Shown here: piece by piece, positions 17,555 to 28,010 of the stretch
Layout: every line of letters starts with the position of its first letter
How positions within the stretch are numbered: position 1 is the first letter of the stretch
Assembly (NCBI GenBank): GCA_943330915.2
Contig: CALQJO020000026.1
Location: 1 to 42,676, forward strand
DNA length: 42,676 nt
Reading direction: 5' to 3'
Source: Rhodoferax sp. OV413
Lineage (GTDB): Bacteria > Pseudomonadota > Gammaproteobacteria > Pseudomonadales > Pseudohongiellaceae
The notes under the pieces: model-generated
Told to the model about the DNA's origin: nothing
Seen by the model: the letters and a program-made list of their open reading frames with translations, nothing else
Databases searched by the model: none
Made by a program: the position numbers and the translations under genes

Positions 17555-19111
17555 ATGATCAGCTCCGACCCCAAACGCACAGCTTTGTTACTGATTCTGG
17601 ATGGCTGGGGCTACCGCGAAGAGACTGACTCCAATGCAATTGCCGCGGCCAATACCCCGACCTGGGACGCGCTCTGGCAGGCATGCCCGCACACATTGAT
17701 CTCCACCTCAGGCATGGATGTGGGTTTGCCTGAGGGCCAAATGGGCAATTCCGAAGTCGGGCACATGAATCTTGGGGCGGGTCGGGTGGTTTATCAAAGC
17801 CTGACCATGATAGATAAAGAGATCGCCGACGGCGGATTCTTCGAAAACAAACAACTAACCGCTGTAACACGACAGGTGGCGACATCTGACAAGGCCCTGC
17901 ATCTGTTCGGGTTGTTATCCCCGGGTGGCATCCATAGCCATGAATTGCACATTCTTGCCATGATTCACCTTGCGCAGCAGCAGGGCGTTAAAAAAATCTA
18001 TCTGCACGCGTTTCTGGATGGCCGTGACATGCCACCCCGTAGTGCTTTGCCTTCCTTGCAACTGGCTGATTCAACATTGCGGCAAACAGGTGTGGGCCGG
18101 GTTGTATCAGTGATCGGGCGCTATTTTGCCATGGATCGAGACAAGCGCTGGGACCGCATGCAAACAGCATATGATTTGATCACCCTAGGCGAAGCGCCTT
18201 TCCGGGCAGACTCTGTTGAGCAAGCTGTTCACGATGCATATGCCCGCGGCGAGGATGACGAGTTTGTCAAAGCAACTCGCATTGCCGCACCCGGAGACGA
18301 GGCAGTGACGCTCAACGATGGCGACAGTGTCGTGTTTATGAACTTCAGGGCAGATCGCGCACGCCAACTGACCAATGCTTTCGTGAATCCGGCATTTGAC
18401 GGTTTTTTTCGAAAATCCGCGCCAGCGTTGCAGAGTTTTGTGACATTGACCGAGTATTCTGCTGACCTCAACGCCTTCGTTAAAGTGGCATACGGGCCAC
18501 AAACGCTGAATAACGGACTGGGTGAGTATCTGGCCAGCCAGCATCGCACGCAATTGCGCATTGCCGAAACCGAAAAATACGCCCACGTGACTTTTTTCTT
18601 CAGTGGCGGACGCGAGGAAGAGTTCCCGGGCGAAGACAGAATCCTGATCCAGTCTCCGGCTGTTGCAACCTATGATCTCAAACCGGAAATGAGCGCCTTT
18701 GAAGTGACCGACAAACTTGAAGCAGCCATCCGCTCGGGAAAATACGACGCAATTATCTGCAATTACGCCAACGGTGACATGGTGGGCCACACCGGTAACT
18801 TTGATGCTGCGGTCAAAGCGGTTGAGGCCTTGGATGTGTGCCTTGGCCGACTCGTCAAAGCCATCCGCGAGACCCACGGCCAGTGCCTGATTACTGCCGA
18901 TCACGGTAACGTTGAACAAATGCTAGACCCCAGCACCGGCCAGGCACTGACTTCACATACCAGCGGACCAGTACCCTTGGTCTATGTGGGTGGTGGCACC
19001 TGGCATTTCACCTCAGCCGGCAGTCTGTCGGACATAGCTCCCACCCTGCTGACGCTAATGGGTTTGGATGTCCCGGCCGACATGACCGGGCGTGTTCTGA
19101 TGTCGCTATGA
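17555..19111 (+). CDS. gpmI: 2,3-bisphosphoglycerate-independent phosphoglycerate mutase
   Basis: GpmI interconverts 3- and 2-phosphoglycerate in glycolysis, using two metal ions (manganese). The 518 residues show metal-binding Asp16 ([10 protein letters not shown]), the phosphoserine site Ser66 ([14 protein letters not shown]), [14 protein letters not shown], the metal ligands in [13 protein letters not shown] and the late [16 protein letters not shown] lies ten bases before the ATG. It overlaps envC by four bases (ATGA), so the two are translationally coupled, the same pairing as in E. coli. A possible -10 (GATAAT, 17497-17502) lacks a good -35. Confidence 0.97.
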   Translation: MISSDPKRTALLLILDGWGYREETDSNAIAAANTPTWDALWQACPHTLISTSGMDVGLPEGQMGNSEVGHMNLGAGRVVYQSLTMIDKEIADGGFFENKQLTAVTRQVATSDKALHLFGLLSPGGIHSHELHILAMIHLAQQQGVKKIYLHAFLDGRDMPPRSALPSLQLADSTLRQTGVGRVVSVIGRYFAMDRDKRWDRMQTAYDLITLGEAPFRADSVEQAVHDAYARGEDDEFVKATRIAAPGDEAVTLNDGDSVVFMNFRADRARQLTNAFVNPAFDGFFRKSAPALQSFVTLTEYSADLNAFVKVAYGPQTLNNGLGEYLASQHRTQLRIAETEKYAHVTFFFSGGREEEFPGEDRILIQSPAVATYDLKPEMSAFEVTDKLEAAIRSGKYDAIICNYANGDMVGHTGNFDAAVKAVEALDVCLGRLVKAIRETHGQCLITADHGNVEQMLDPSTGQALTSHTSGPVPLVYVGGGTWHFTSAGSLSDIAPTLLTLMGLDVPADMTGRVLMSL

Positions 19112-20304
19112 GGGCTGACCGCCAGGGCATCCGTGTACTGATGATGACGGTAGTCGCCAGTCTGCTGGTATCCGCCGTTGTCAACAGACCATTGCACGCC
19201 GCCGAGGCGCCCGCTGATATGCCCTCTGATGTGTCCGCAGAACAACAATTGCAGGCAGTCAGTGAAGCCATTTCTCAAATTCAACGATGGCTGCAAACGA
19301 CTCGCGCTCAGCGCTCTGTTGAAGAGCAGGCCTTGCTGGAGTCCAGCCAGCAACTCAATAGGCTCAGACAGCAGATGCTTTCCAATCAACGTCAGTTGTC
19401 CGTGCTGGAAAGTGAATTAACCCGACTCACGGCCGAGCAGGATGTGCTGCTCGCAGACAGCGAACAGCAGCGATCGCAGATCGCCAGCACACTGGTTGCC
19501 AGCTACCTGTCCGGCTCCGACAGCCAGTTAAAGTTACTTTTGAATCAGCAAGATCCGGCCATAGCCAGACGCATGCTGGTGTATTTTGAAGCCTTTAATC
19601 AACAGCGGATTGCTCACATTATCCGCTGGCGCGACACCTTGGCTGAGTTGGCAGTAAACCGAGAAACCTTGTTAACCACTGCAGATCAGCTGAGCGACCT
19701 CAATAACAACCTGCAGCAGCAACAGATCACGCTTGAATCACAGCAGCTTGCCCGCGAAACACTGATCTCCGAGTTAACAACGCAGATGGGCGCCCGTGGC
19801 AGCGAGCTGGACATTCTGATCGCAGACCAGCTTGAGCTGCAGGCGCTGATTAATGAAATCAATTCCGTTGTCATCGATATTCCGGCGCCCGAGGAGTTAA
19901 TGCCTTTTGCTGCCTCGCGCGGCAACATGCCGTGGCCCGCAAACGGCCGTCTGCTCGCCGCTTACGGGGATGTGTTCGGTGCTGGCCAGCTGCGTCGTCA
20001 CGGCATTGTTATTGCCGCTGATACCGGCTCGCCTATCAGGGCGATCCATCCGGGCCGGGTAATCTTTTCAGACTGGTTACGTGGTTCCGGCAACCTGCTG
20101 ATTGTTGATCACGGCAATGCGTACATCAGTTTGTATTCTCACAACCAGCAACTGTTAAAACAAAGCGGTGACTGGGTCAACCGCGGCGAAGCGCTGGCGT
20201 TATCCGGAGAGGACGGCGGCACAGGCGAACCCGGGCTGTATTTTGAGATTCGCCGCAACAGTGAAACGCTAGACCCGGCCGACTGGTTGGTAACACCCGA
20301 CTAA
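19108..20304 (+). CDS. envC: Murein hydrolase activator EnvC
   Basis: EnvC is a periplasmic division factor that is recruited by FtsEX and activates amidases for septum splitting. The 398 residues comprise a signal peptide (about 1-31, ending HAAEA), two long coiled coils (about 40-125 and 165-245, very rich in Gln and Leu) and a C-terminal LytM/M23 domain (about 275-395). The LytM domain is degenerate: where active enzymes have HxGxD there is RHGIV, and the final HxH motif reads GLY. Zinc cannot be bound in the usual way, so it is an activator and not an enzyme, as in E. coli EnvC. Confidence 0.93.
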   Translation: MRADRQGIRVLMMTVVASLLVSAVVNRPLHAAEAPADMPSDVSAEQQLQAVSEAISQIQRWLQTTRAQRSVEEQALLESSQQLNRLRQQMLSNQRQLSVLESELTRLTAEQDVLLADSEQQRSQIASTLVASYLSGSDSQLKLLLNQQDPAIARRMLVYFEAFNQQRIAHIIRWRDTLAELAVNRETLLTTADQLSDLNNNLQQQQITLESQQLARETLISELTTQMGARGSELDILIADQLELQALINEINSVVIDIPAPEELMPFAASRGNMPWPANGRLLAAYGDVFGAGQLRRHGIVIAADTGSPIRAIHPGRVIFSDWLRGSGNLLIVDHGNAYISLYSHNQQLLKQSGDWVNRGEALALSGEDGGTGEPGLYFEIRRNSETLDPADWLVTPD

Positions 20305-20327
20305 TACAGCCTGTTCACCAGCATTTG

Positions 20328-20357
20328 TTGTCGCTTTGCTACTGATGCGCCTAGAAT
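20328..20357 (+). promoter_or_regulatory. Predicted sigma-70 promoter of ctpA
   Basis: TTGTCG (20328-20333) and TAGAAT (20352-20357) are separated by 18 bases, with transcription predicted near 20364. The promoter lies in the gap after envC. It would exclude an in-frame start at 20336 and agrees with the ATG at 20399. Confidence 0.4.
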
Positions 20358-20398
20358 GCCGCAAGACGGCTGACTTGCCTCAGCGGGCAGAGGTAATC

Positions 20399-21835
20399 AT
20401 GGATTCCACACTAATGAATTCCAGACACACGGGTAAAACGATGATTAACAACTTGCCAGGCCTGCCTGCACTGACAATGATCCTAGTGATGAGCGCCACG
20501 CTGCTGATGCATGGCACCACCCAAGCACAGGAACCAGAGCTCCAGCAAGATCAAGAGCAGCAGCAAGAATTGCCGGCAGAGCAGGCAGCGCCAACAGCGC
20601 GGCCTTTACCGATCGACGAAGTGCGCTTGTTCGCCGAAGCTCTTGAGTCTATCCGCAGCGCCTATGTTCAGGAAATTGACGACCAGACGCTGATCAACTA
20701 CGCCATCCGCGGCATGCTTGCCGGACTGGATCCACACTCCGCCTATCTGAGTCCTGACGATTACGACGTACTGCAACAGAACACCGAAGGCGGCTTTGGC
20801 GGATTGGGTATTGAAGTGGGCGAAGAGGACGGCTACATCAAAGTTGTCACCCCGATTGATGACTCACCCGCCGCCCGGGCGGGCATTATGCCAGGCGACC
20901 TGATTGTGGAAATCAACGGGCGTCCCGTGCGCGATATGCTGGTCAATGACGCCGTTGAACAATTGCGCGGCGAACCTGGCAGCACCGTCAGCATTACACT
21001 GATGCGCGAAAACGAACCGGAGCCCATTGACCTGACTCTGACGCGCGAAGTGATAGCAGCGTCCAGCGTCCGCCATAACATGCTTGAGCCCGGTTATGCT
21101 TACCTGAGAATCTCGCAGTTCCGGGTGAATACCGGTGAAGAGACGCTTGAAGCCCTTACTGAAATTAAGGCCGACAATGGTCCGCTGAAGGGCCTGATAC
21201 TTGATCTTCGCAACAACCCCGGCGGTGTTCTGCAGGCCTCGGTGGAAGTAGCGGATGCGTTCTTGACTGAGGGACAAATCGTTTACACCGATGGCCGCTT
21301 TGCAGACTCTGACAGCAACTTCTACGCAACACCTGAAGACCCCAGCGAAGGCGTTCCGTTGGTGGTGCTGATCAATACCGGCTCCGCCTCCGCCGCTGAA
21401 ATTGTGGCGGGTGCGCTGCAGGATCATGGACGGGCAGTCATCATGGGCACCCGCAGTTTTGGCAAGGGATCAGTGCAAACGGTATTACCACTGAACAATG
21501 AACGCGCCATCAAACTGACAACGTCGTTGTACTTCACGCCGGAAGGCCGTTCAATTCAGGCGTTTGGAATTGAGCCGGATATCATGGTAGACGAGGCACT
21601 GGTGACACGTGTCACCAATAGAAGAGGTGTGTACTCTGAGCGTGATCTTGAGGGACACCTGCCCGGTATTAACGAAGTGAGCGCAGAAGAGGAAAATGCT
21701 GCACCCACTGTTAACGCCATCACTTCCGCAGAACAGGTTGTTGTCAGTGACTACCAACTCAATGAGGCGTTGAACCTGCTCAAAGGCTGGAACATCATGG
21801 AAAGAGGTCGCCAAAGGACCCAGGCATCACCGTGA
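20399..21835 (+). CDS. ctpA: Carboxy-terminal processing protease CtpA (S41A)
   Basis: This periplasmic serine protease trims or degrades proteins from their C-terminus, including peptidoglycan hydrolases in related bacteria. From ATG 20399 (AGAGG five bases upstream) it has 478 residues. It has a signal peptide (about 20-44, ending TQAQ), a Gln/Glu-rich spacer, a conserved DPHSAYLSPDD segment, a PDZ domain (about 135-215) and the S41 domain. The catalytic pair is Ser331 (NTGSASAAEI) and Lys356 (TRSFGKGSVQ), 25 residues apart as in Tsp. It lies between envC and yibQ. Later in-frame ATGs at 20414 and 20441 remain possible starts. Confidence 0.93.
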   Translation: MDSTLMNSRHTGKTMINNLPGLPALTMILVMSATLLMHGTTQAQEPELQQDQEQQQELPAEQAAPTARPLPIDEVRLFAEALESIRSAYVQEIDDQTLINYAIRGMLAGLDPHSAYLSPDDYDVLQQNTEGGFGGLGIEVGEEDGYIKVVTPIDDSPAARAGIMPGDLIVEINGRPVRDMLVNDAVEQLRGEPGSTVSITLMRENEPEPIDLTLTREVIAASSVRHNMLEPGYAYLRISQFRVNTGEETLEALTEIKADNGPLKGLILDLRNNPGGVLQASVEVADAFLTEGQIVYTDGRFADSDSNFYATPEDPSEGVPLVVLINTGSASAAEIVAGALQDHGRAVIMGTRSFGKGSVQTVLPLNNERAIKLTTSLYFTPEGRSIQAFGIEPDIMVDEALVTRVTNRRGVYSERDLEGHLPGINEVSAEEENAAPTVNAITSAEQVVVSDYQLNEALNLLKGWNIMERGRQRTQASP

Positions 21836-21871
21836 CCCCGGCACGTCCGCAAAGAAACAGAACTGACCGTA

Positions 21872-22870
21872 ATGACAAAAAACGTGCCCGATAATAGCAG
21901 CTCATCAAGGACGAAGCGCTTGCAGTCATTAAGTACTGCTCCTGGCACCTTGAACTTGTTGCTGGGCAGCATCGTACTGGTGATGCTGGCGCTGTTGCTT
22001 GTCCCCGACAGCGTGTCGCAGCCCCCGACGTTGATAGTCACTGACATGACAACTATTGCTGATGAGCCTGTGGCGCCAGCAGTCTCGTCAACAGACAACA
22101 GCACTGAACCGCCAACACCGGTTGTTTCCCCTGAAGAACCGGCCGCGACTTTGCCACCCACCGCCAAACTGGTACTTATTCTTGATGACCTCGGCTACAG
22201 CGCAGAAGCGGGTTTGCGCGCCATCAATCTGCCTTCTCAAATCACCTTTGCGGTGATTCCGCACACCCCGTATGGCAAGGCGTTGGCGGAAGCCGCGCAT
22301 CAGGCCGGTCGCGAGTTAATGCTGCATGCGCCAATGAGCAATCTCTCTGGCATGGATCTGGGTGAAGGCGGGCTGACCCTGCAGCAAAGCGAAGAAGAGT
22401 TTATGCAGGTACTGACCGCAGCCTTGGCAGACATTCCATACATTAAAGGTGTCAATAATCACACCGGCAGTGAATTGACGGCAGCTGTGCAGCCCATGCA
22501 GTGGGTAATGCAGGAACTTAAGAAGAGGGACCTTTATTTTGTTGACAGCATGACCACACCGGACAGCGTTGCCGGCGCAACGGCTGAACAGTTTAGGGTT
22601 CCATCACTTCGACGACATGTATTTCTCGATCACATTCAGACTACAGAAGCGATTGATATCGAATTCAAGCGTGCGATTGCATTGGCGCAACAGCGGGGTT
22701 ATGCGGTGGCGATCGGACATCCTTACCCGGAAACCCTGGCATATCTGGAAACTGTGCTGCCAATGCTGGTGGCATTACAGGTAGACATTGTGCCCGTGTC
22801 AGTGATGCTGGAACAATTGCAGATTGTCGAGCGAAGCAGCGAGAACGCCGCCCCTACAGACGCATGGTGA
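21872..22870 (+). CDS. yibQ: Divergent polysaccharide deacetylase family protein (YibQ)
   Basis: The 332-residue protein has an N-terminal membrane helix or signal anchor (about 28-45), a Pro/Thr-rich spacer to about 95 and a periplasmic NodB-like barrel. The barrel begins [12 protein letters not shown], followed by [40 protein letters not shown] and [11 protein letters not shown]. The family is called divergent polysaccharide deacetylase (DUF610); the substrate is not known to me. It lies behind ctpA, 36 bases away, as in related genomes. The last 17 bases overlap the end of hisF on the other strand. Confidence 0.9.
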   Translation: MTKNVPDNSSSSRTKRLQSLSTAPGTLNLLLGSIVLVMLALLLVPDSVSQPPTLIVTDMTTIADEPVAPAVSSTDNSTEPPTPVVSPEEPAATLPPTAKLVLILDDLGYSAEAGLRAINLPSQITFAVIPHTPYGKALAEAAHQAGRELMLHAPMSNLSGMDLGEGGLTLQQSEEEFMQVLTAALADIPYIKGVNNHTGSELTAAVQPMQWVMQELKKRDLYFVDSMTTPDSVAGATAEQFRVPSLRRHVFLDHIQTTEAIDIEFKRAIALAQQRGYAVAIGHPYPETLAYLETVLPMLVALQVDIVPVSVMLEQLQIVERSSENAAPTDAW

Positions 22871-23627
22871 TACCGCGCTCAGCCATGTATCGTTTGGCCT
22901 GCGGTATGCTGTACTCACCAAAATGAAAAATGCTGGCGGCCAGCACGGCATCCGCGCCGCCCTGTAAAACGCCATCTACCAGATGTTGCAGATTACCCAC
23001 GCCGCCGGATGCGATCACCGGCACATCAACTGCATCACTGATAGCCCTGTTGAGGGCGAGGTCAAATCCGATTTTAGTGCCATCTCTGTCCATGCTAGTC
23101 AGCAGAATCTCGCCAGCACCGTAACTCACCATTCTTTTTGCCCATGCAATGGCATCCAGCCCGGTGGCTTTCCGCCCCCCGTGCGTGAAGATCTCCCAGT
23201 GCGCGGGTTCGCCTTCTGCACTGACTTTTTTTGCATCGACTGCAACCACAATACACTGCGACCCAAACTTCTCCGCCGCCTGACGCACAAATTCAGGATT
23301 GGTCACTGCGGCGGTATTGATAGACACTTTGTCGGCTCCGGCATTGAGCATAGTGCGGATATCCTCCAGTGTGCGGATACCACCACCTACTGTCAGCGGA
23401 ATAAACACCTGTGAAGCAATGGCTTCAACCGTTTTAACCGTTGTTTCACGGCCTTCATGTGAAGCGGTGATATCCAGAAAAGTAATTTCATCAGCACCGG
23501 CATCGCTGTAACGACGGGCGATTTCGACAGGATCGCCCGCATCACGGATATCCAGAAACTTGACCCCTTTGACTACCCTACCCTTATCGCAGTCCAGGCA
23601 GGGAATGATGCGTTTTGCCAGTGCCAT
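22854..23627 (-). CDS. hisF: Imidazole glycerol phosphate synthase, cyclase subunit
   Basis: HisF, with HisH, converts PRFAR and ammonia into imidazole glycerol phosphate and AICAR in histidine synthesis. The 257-residue (beta/alpha)8 barrel begins [20 protein letters not shown], with the catalytic Asp12. The second catalytic Asp is in [10 protein letters not shown]. The phosphate-binding loops are [11 protein letters not shown] and [11 protein letters not shown]. It is the last gene of a hisB-hisH-hisA-hisF operon, starting 50 bases after hisA. Confidence 0.97.
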   Translation of the reverse strand: MALAKRIIPCLDCDKGRVVKGVKFLDIRDAGDPVEIARRYSDAGADEITFLDITASHEGRETTVKTVEAIASQVFIPLTVGGGIRTLEDIRTMLNAGADKVSINTAAVTNPEFVRQAAEKFGSQCIVVAVDAKKVSAEGEPAHWEIFTHGGRKATGLDAIAWAKRMVSYGAGEILLTSMDRDGTKIGFDLALNRAISDAVDVPVIASGGVGNLQHLVDGVLQGGADAVLAASIFHFGEYSIPQAKRYMAERGITMRL

Positions 23628-23677
23628 GCGTTACCCCGTAACTTACCGTTGCTGATCATCGTGACAAAGGGTCACCA

Positions 23678-24421
23678 TTAAAACTGATCACAATATTGTT
23701 GTGCGGCAGCCAGATCCAGCGCACCTTCGTAAATAGCGCGACCGGTTATCGCGCCCATGATGCCCGCGCCTGTATCCGTGTGTGCCACCTTTAGCAGCTC
23801 CTTAATATCTTCCATACGGCTGACACCACCCGACGCAATCACCGGAATGCTCGACGCCCGCGCCAAACGCAACGTTGCCTCCAGATTAACACCCTGCATC
23901 ATGCCGTCACGGGCGATATCGGTATAAATGATCGCCTCCACTCCATCATTGGCAAATTGCCGTGCCAGATCAACCACATTGACTGTGGACACTTCAGCCC
24001 AACCGTCAGTGGCGACCCAACCGTCTTTGGCATCCAGCCCTACAATTATCCGCCCAGGAAATGCTTTGCAAGCCTCAGCAACAAACGGCGGATGGCGCAC
24101 GGCCTGTGTACCGATAATGACGTAACTGACGCCAACATTCAGGTAGTACTCAATGGTTTTTAAATCGCGTATGCCACCGCCAATCTGCAGCGGTAAATCC
24201 GGGTATGCGCGAGCAATTGCCTCCACGATAGCCCCATTCACCGGCTCACCGGCAAACGCGCCATTAAGATCTACCAGATGCAAACGTCGGGCACCCTGCG
24301 CCCGCCAATGACCCGCCGTTTTTACCGGATCGTCAGAGAATACTGTGGAGTCTTCCATACGGCCCTGGCGCAAGCGCACACACTGGCCGTCCTTCAGATC
24401 GATTGCGGGAATCACCAGCAT
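23678..24421 (-). CDS. hisA: ProFAR isomerase HisA
   Basis: HisA catalyses the Amadori rearrangement of ProFAR to PRFAR, the step just before HisF/HisH. The 247-residue barrel shows catalytic Asp8 ([12 protein letters not shown]), the second catalytic Asp in [11 protein letters not shown], and phosphate loops [16 protein letters not shown] and [11 protein letters not shown]. It lies 31 bases downstream of hisH. Confidence 0.97.
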   Translation of the reverse strand: MLVIPAIDLKDGQCVRLRQGRMEDSTVFSDDPVKTAGHWRAQGARRLHLVDLNGAFAGEPVNGAIVEAIARAYPDLPLQIGGGIRDLKTIEYYLNVGVSYVIIGTQAVRHPPFVAEACKAFPGRIIVGLDAKDGWVATDGWAEVSTVNVVDLARQFANDGVEAIIYTDIARDGMMQGVNLEATLRLARASSIPVIASGGVSRMEDIKELLKVAHTDTGAGIMGAITGRAIYEGALDLAAAQQYCDQF

Positions 24422-24452
24422 TGTAGTTCCTTAAAAATTTGTAACACCAAGA

Positions 24453-25106
24453 TCAGCACTGACCGTCCCAGTCCAGAAAATTACGCAGCAATTGCAAACC
24501 ACAATGCTGACTTTTCTCCGGGTGAAACTGCACAGCAAACAACGATTTTTTTGACAGGGCTGCAGCAAACCGATGGCCGTATTCCGTCTCAGCGGCTAAC
24601 ACATCTGCGTCAGCCAGCGCTACGAAGTAGCTGTGCACAAAATAAAAACGGCTGCCGTCTTCGATACCATGCCACAGCGGATGGGCATCAGTTTGATAAA
24701 CATTATTCCAGCCCATGTGTGGCACTTTCAGACGCTTGCCATCAGTATCCTGCAAGGTGCCTGTGCCGCCAAAACGTTTGACCGTGCCGGGCAGCAAACC
24801 CAGGCATGACACATGGCCATTTTCCTCACTTGACTGCATCAGCGCCTGCATACCCACACAGATCGCCAGCACCGGTTTTTCACAGGCAAGGGCGTCGCGC
24901 ACAATCACATCGATGCCCAGCCGAAGAATCTCTGCCATGCAGTCGCGGATTGCACCAACGCCGGGGAAAACAATTCGGTCAGCACTGAGAATGCGACTGG
25001 CATCGCTGGTGATTTCCACCTGCACATCAGCGCCAAGACTCTCAAGTGCTTTTGATACAGAATGCAGATTGCCCATTCCATAATCAATGACTGCAACTCT
25101 ATTCAT
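24453..25106 (-). CDS. hisH: Imidazole glycerol phosphate synthase, glutaminase subunit
   Basis: HisH is the class I glutamine amidotransferase that feeds ammonia to HisF. From ATG 25106 ([16 protein letters not shown]) it has 217 residues. The catalytic Cys83 is in AICVGMQAL and the His-Glu pair is in [11 protein letters not shown] longer frame to 25151 would add 15 residues that homologues lack, so I discarded it. AGGA lies upstream of the chosen ATG at a slightly long distance. Confidence 0.95.
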   Translation of the reverse strand: MNRVAVIDYGMGNLHSVSKALESLGADVQVEITSDASRILSADRIVFPGVGAIRDCMAEILRLGIDVIVRDALACEKPVLAICVGMQALMQSSEENGHVSCLGLLPGTVKRFGGTGTLQDTDGKRLKVPHMGWNNVYQTDAHPLWHGIEDGSRFYFVHSYFVALADADVLAAETEYGHRFAAALSKKSLFAVQFHPEKSQHCGLQLLRNFLDWDGQC

Positions 25107-25165
25107 GATCAGAGGGTCCTGTGTTGCCTGCGCATCACATCCGCCAGGCACAACACATCATTAGC

Positions 25166-25768
25166 TCAGAGGCTGCCTTTGGTGGACGGGATAACATTGG
25201 CGCTGCGCGGATCAATTTCCATCGCCATACGCAGTGCGCGACCAAATGCCTTGAACACGGTTTCTGCCTGATGGTGGGAATTGTGTCCACGCAAATTATC
25301 AATATGCAGTGTCATCAGAGCGTGGTTTACAAAACCCTGGAAAAACTCGAAAAACAAATCCACATCAAAACCACCAACCGATCCTCGCGTGAAGGGCACG
25401 TGATACTCAAGCCCGGGCCGACCGGAGAAGTCGATCACAACACGCGATAACGCTTCATCCAGAGGTACATAGGCATGCCCATAGCGGCGGATGCCTTTGC
25501 GATCCAGCGCCTTGTTAAAGGCCTGACCGAGGGTGATGCCGAGGTCTTCAACTGTGTGGTGAGCATCGATTTCAAGGTCACCGACCGCATGAATGTCCAT
25601 ATCAATCAGACCATGCCGGGCAACCTGATCCAACATGTGATCCAGAAACGGAACGCCGGTCTGGCATTTAAAAACGCCACTACCGTCAAGGTTGACGCTG
25701 ACGCGGATCTGCGTTTCTTTGGTATTGCGCTCGACGGTAGCCTGACGATTGATTGGCTGATCTGACAT
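25166..25768 (-). CDS. hisB: Imidazoleglycerol-phosphate dehydratase HisB
   Basis: HisB dehydrates imidazole glycerol phosphate to imidazole acetol phosphate using a dimanganese centre. It is the single-domain form of 200 residues from ATG 25768, without the histidinol-phosphatase domain fused in E. coli. Metal-binding motifs [11 protein letters not shown] and [13 protein letters not shown] are intact, together with [15 protein letters not shown]. An in-frame extension to 25816 overlaps the -10 box at 25815-25820 and is rejected. It is the first gene of the operon. Confidence 0.96.
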   Translation of the reverse strand: MSDQPINRQATVERNTKETQIRVSVNLDGSGVFKCQTGVPFLDHMLDQVARHGLIDMDIHAVGDLEIDAHHTVEDLGITLGQAFNKALDRKGIRRYGHAYVPLDEALSRVVIDFSGRPGLEYHVPFTRGSVGGFDVDLFFEFFQGFVNHALMTLHIDNLRGHNSHHQAETVFKAFGRALRMAMEIDPRSANVIPSTKGSL

Positions 25769-25814
25769 TGAAATGATCCTGATTGGTGTTGCTTGAGGAT
25801 GGCCGACAGCTGGC

Positions 25815-25820
25815 ATTATA
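25815..25820 (-). promoter_or_regulatory. Predicted -10 element of the his operon
   Basis: On the minus strand a perfect TATAAT lies 46 bases before the hisB ATG, in the gap behind the unknown gene ending at 25855. The -35 region is weak (GGCCGA at 17 bases). No histidine-rich leader peptide is visible, so attenuation control is not supported. Confidence 0.45.
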
Positions 25821-25854
25821 CGCCCGCATTGTCGTTATCGGCCAGCCTCTTGCG

Positions 25855-26847
25855 TCACTGAGGATCTCGTCGGTACTGCAGGGGCTGCACGGTAGCGTCG
25901 GCCTCCACCGCCTCAGGCGGCGCCTCTTCAGCTTGCGCCGCTGCGATGGTCTCGAGGTACTGATTACGCTCAAGCACAATCAGTGCAGAAATCTGCTCCC
26001 GTAAACCGACCAATTCGCGCAGCGTGGGGGTTGTTTCCTGCAAACCACGCTGGGCGGCGCCAACCTGCTCAATCGCACGCACCATGCCTGCCGACGACGA
26101 CCGCGAGTCTTGAAGTATCGCTGCCAGTTCGTCAGAAACGGTGGATTGCCAGGCACCCAAAGAGTCATCCATCTGCGTTGATGCCAACGCAAGCTGCGAC
26201 TCCATCGCCAGCAAGCCTTGAGATAATGTCTCTGACTGAGTTTCTGTCACCAGCATCAACTGTTCAGTGGAAGCACTCAGCGCCGAGATCGACTGATTGA
26301 TCTGTTCAAACGTCACCAAGCCACTGTTTACCTCAGACAAACGCCTGGCTAAGGAAATTGACAGCGCATTCATCTGATTAACTTGCGAGGTGTAATTGAA
26401 CCCGGCAACAAACATCATCGTCAACGTTAGAAATACAGCCGCCATGCTGCCAATCAATGTCATTTGAATGAGTTTGTTTTTCTTGACGAGCAGCAGTTCG
26501 TAACGATTGATGTTAACGTCAACCGTCTTAACTCGCTGGTTCATCTCGCCGATAAGACTCTGAAATTTATCACCCAGCACCACAAGATTCTCGGACATGC
26601 CGAGCACCCCGGGAACCAATGTTTTCAGATAGGCGTCAATTTCTGACAAGTCGATTTCCTGAAGCTTGTTGTTGTGCTCTTCCCGGTTGTCAGACGCTTG
26701 CGCATCAACAGACTCAGGGGTCGCCGCTTCTTGCTCAGCGTTATCACCGGCGATCACCATGTCAGCGCTGCTGGCGGCTGATGCGGCATCCGGATTAGCC
26801 GCTGGTGCATTAGCTGCAGGATCTTTGGGTTTATTTTTATCTGGCAT
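25855..26847 (-). CDS. Unknown membrane-anchored coiled-coil protein
   Basis: I do not recognise the family. The 330-residue protein has an Ala/Pro/Asp-rich disordered N-terminus (1-60) and an amphipathic cytoplasmic region with EIDAYLKTLVPGVLGMSENL. One membrane helix lies at about 129-150 (MTLIGSMAAVFLTLTMMFVAGF). A long helical region (about 155-310) has heptad-like spacing, and the tail is acidic and Ala/Glu-rich. The lack of an N-terminal signal and the basic VKKNK before the helix suggest the C-terminal coiled coil is periplasmic. The layout recalls methyl-accepting proteins, but the signalling hairpin is absent. It follows the 89-residue gene after three bases (TAA TGA ATG), so the two are cotranscribed. 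Location beside stator genes and a candidate sigma-28 promoter suggests a motility link; this is inference. Confidence 0.8.
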   Translation of the reverse strand: MPDKNKPKDPAANAPAANPDAASAASSADMVIAGDNAEQEAATPESVDAQASDNREEHNNKLQEIDLSEIDAYLKTLVPGVLGMSENLVVLGDKFQSLIGEMNQRVKTVDVNINRYELLLVKKNKLIQMTLIGSMAAVFLTLTMMFVAGFNYTSQVNQMNALSISLARRLSEVNSGLVTFEQINQSISALSASTEQLMLVTETQSETLSQGLLAMESQLALASTQMDDSLGAWQSTVSDELAAILQDSRSSSAGMVRAIEQVGAAQRGLQETTPTLRELVGLREQISALIVLERNQYLETIAAAQAEEAPPEAVEADATVQPLQYRRDPQ

Positions 26848-26850
26848 TCA

Positions 26851-27120
26851 TTAATTCTCGGTATGTTTTTTTTCATTGAGCTGGCGCACGCTGATGTCCA
26901 GCCGTGCCAACCTTTGTGTAACGTCGCGCAAAAACTCTGCATCAGGCTTTAACACACGCACCCTTACGTTGCACCCCTCGTAGAATCTGGTGTCGGGTTC
27001 AACCACAATAGGCTTTGGGCTAGGTTTGCTGACAGGTGTGGCAACAAAATCTCCGATCGGAGGATCCACATCACGCGCCAGAAATTTTCCCTTCCGACTA
27101 AATACCTTGTTACCAAACAC
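26851..27120 (-). CDS. Unknown small soluble protein, partner of 25855-26847
   Basis: The 89-residue protein has no membrane segment and no motif I know. It has a basic start (MFGNKVFSRKGKFLARD), a Pro-rich middle (SKPSPKPIVVEPD) and a charged amphipathic helix at the end (FLRDVTQRLARLDISVRQL). Translation starts at GTG 27120, preceded by a strong GGAGG (plus positions 27126-27130), which supports a real gene. The downstream membrane coiled-coil gene begins three bases after its stop, so a joint function is likely. A candidate flagellar promoter lies upstream. Confidence 0.75.
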   Translation of the reverse strand: MFGNKVFSRKGKFLARDVDPPIGDFVATPVSKPSPKPIVVEPDTRFYEGCNVRVRVLKPDAEFLRDVTQRLARLDISVRQLNEKKHTEN

Positions 27121-27164
27121 AACGTCCTCCGGCCATTACGCAAACCTTCTTGCTCTCGAGAAAA

Positions 27165-27192
27165 AAGTCGGCAGTTCTATGGAATTTCTTTA
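27165..27192 (-). promoter_or_regulatory. Candidate sigma-28 (FliA) promoter of the unknown operon
   Basis: On the minus strand TAAA (plus 27189-27192) and GCCGACTT (27165-27172) are separated by 16 bases. The FliA consensus is TAAA-N15-GCCGATAA, so the boxes agree in TAAA and GCCGA, with one extra spacer base. It lies 45 bases before the GTG at 27120. The motif is imperfect and read by eye. Confidence 0.3.
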
Positions 27193-27282
27193 TACTCACT
27201 CGCAGGATACTTACAGATCAGTGCACGTAAATGGCTCTATTTTTTATCAATTTTTTTCGAGCGCTTATTGGAGCTAACAACC

Positions 27283-28002
27283 ATGTCAATCCAATTTAAA
27301 ACAATTATTTTCACGACGTTTTTTTTATGCGCGAGTTCTCAACTACTTGCGCAACAGGAAAACTTTGAAGCGGGTCTGGCAGCCAAAGAGAGGGGACATT
27401 ACGCAACCGCCATCCGTGCCTGGCGCCCGCTGGCAGAACAGGGTATCGCTGAAGCACAAAATAATATGGGGCACATGTACGAGGAAGGTCTGGGTGTCAG
27501 CCAGGATTATGCGGAAGCGATGCGATGGTATCGCTTGGCCGCAAATGCCGAGTTGCCACAAGCGCTTCACAACATTGGATTGCTTTACTACCTTGGCTAT
27601 GGCGTTTCCGCCAATCCCCGCGAGGCCTTACGCTGGTTCCGACTGGCGGCCGCAAAGGATTTGAGTGACTCGCAGTACATGATAGGGCGGGTATTCCATC
27701 AAACAGAGGGCTTTGAACCGGACATGAATGAAGCCTTGAATTGGTATTCGATGGCAGCAAGAAGCGGCCACGCCGAGGCACAGTTTATGTATGCTTTTAT
27801 GCTGCAGGCGGGTGAGGGCGCAGACGCTGGTGAGCCCTATCGTGCCTATGTGTGGAGCAAGCTGGCGGAGCATAACGGCATGACGGCTGCTCAGGATATT
27901 TACAATACCTCTGCGCTCACGCTCAGCGACAGTGAAATTGCCGAGGCCGAACTACAGGTGCAGACCTGCCTAAGTTCAGACTACGAGAGTTGTGTTCAAT
28001 AG
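27283..28002 (+). CDS. Sel1-repeat periplasmic protein
   Basis: The 239-residue protein has a signal peptide (about 1-23, ending SSQLLA) and then about four to five Sel1-like (TPR-related) repeats. The repeats are recognisable by AEAQNNMGHMYEEGLGVSQDYAEAMRWYRLAA and its variants at about 36-residue spacing. Such repeats mediate protein contacts; some relatives act in motility or envelope complexes, but no specific role can be assigned. ATG 27283 follows GGAG by nine bases; an in-frame TTG five codons earlier is less likely. It is convergent with the stator operon, ending eight bases from pomB2. Confidence 0.85.
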   Translation: MSIQFKTIIFTTFFLCASSQLLAQQENFEAGLAAKERGHYATAIRAWRPLAEQGIAEAQNNMGHMYEEGLGVSQDYAEAMRWYRLAANAELPQALHNIGLLYYLGYGVSANPREALRWFRLAAAKDLSDSQYMIGRVFHQTEGFEPDMNEALNWYSMAARSGHAEAQFMYAFMLQAGEGADAGEPYRAYVWSKLAEHNGMTAAQDIYNTSALTLSDSEIAEAELQVQTCLSSDYESCVQ

Positions 28003-28010
28003 CGTGATCG

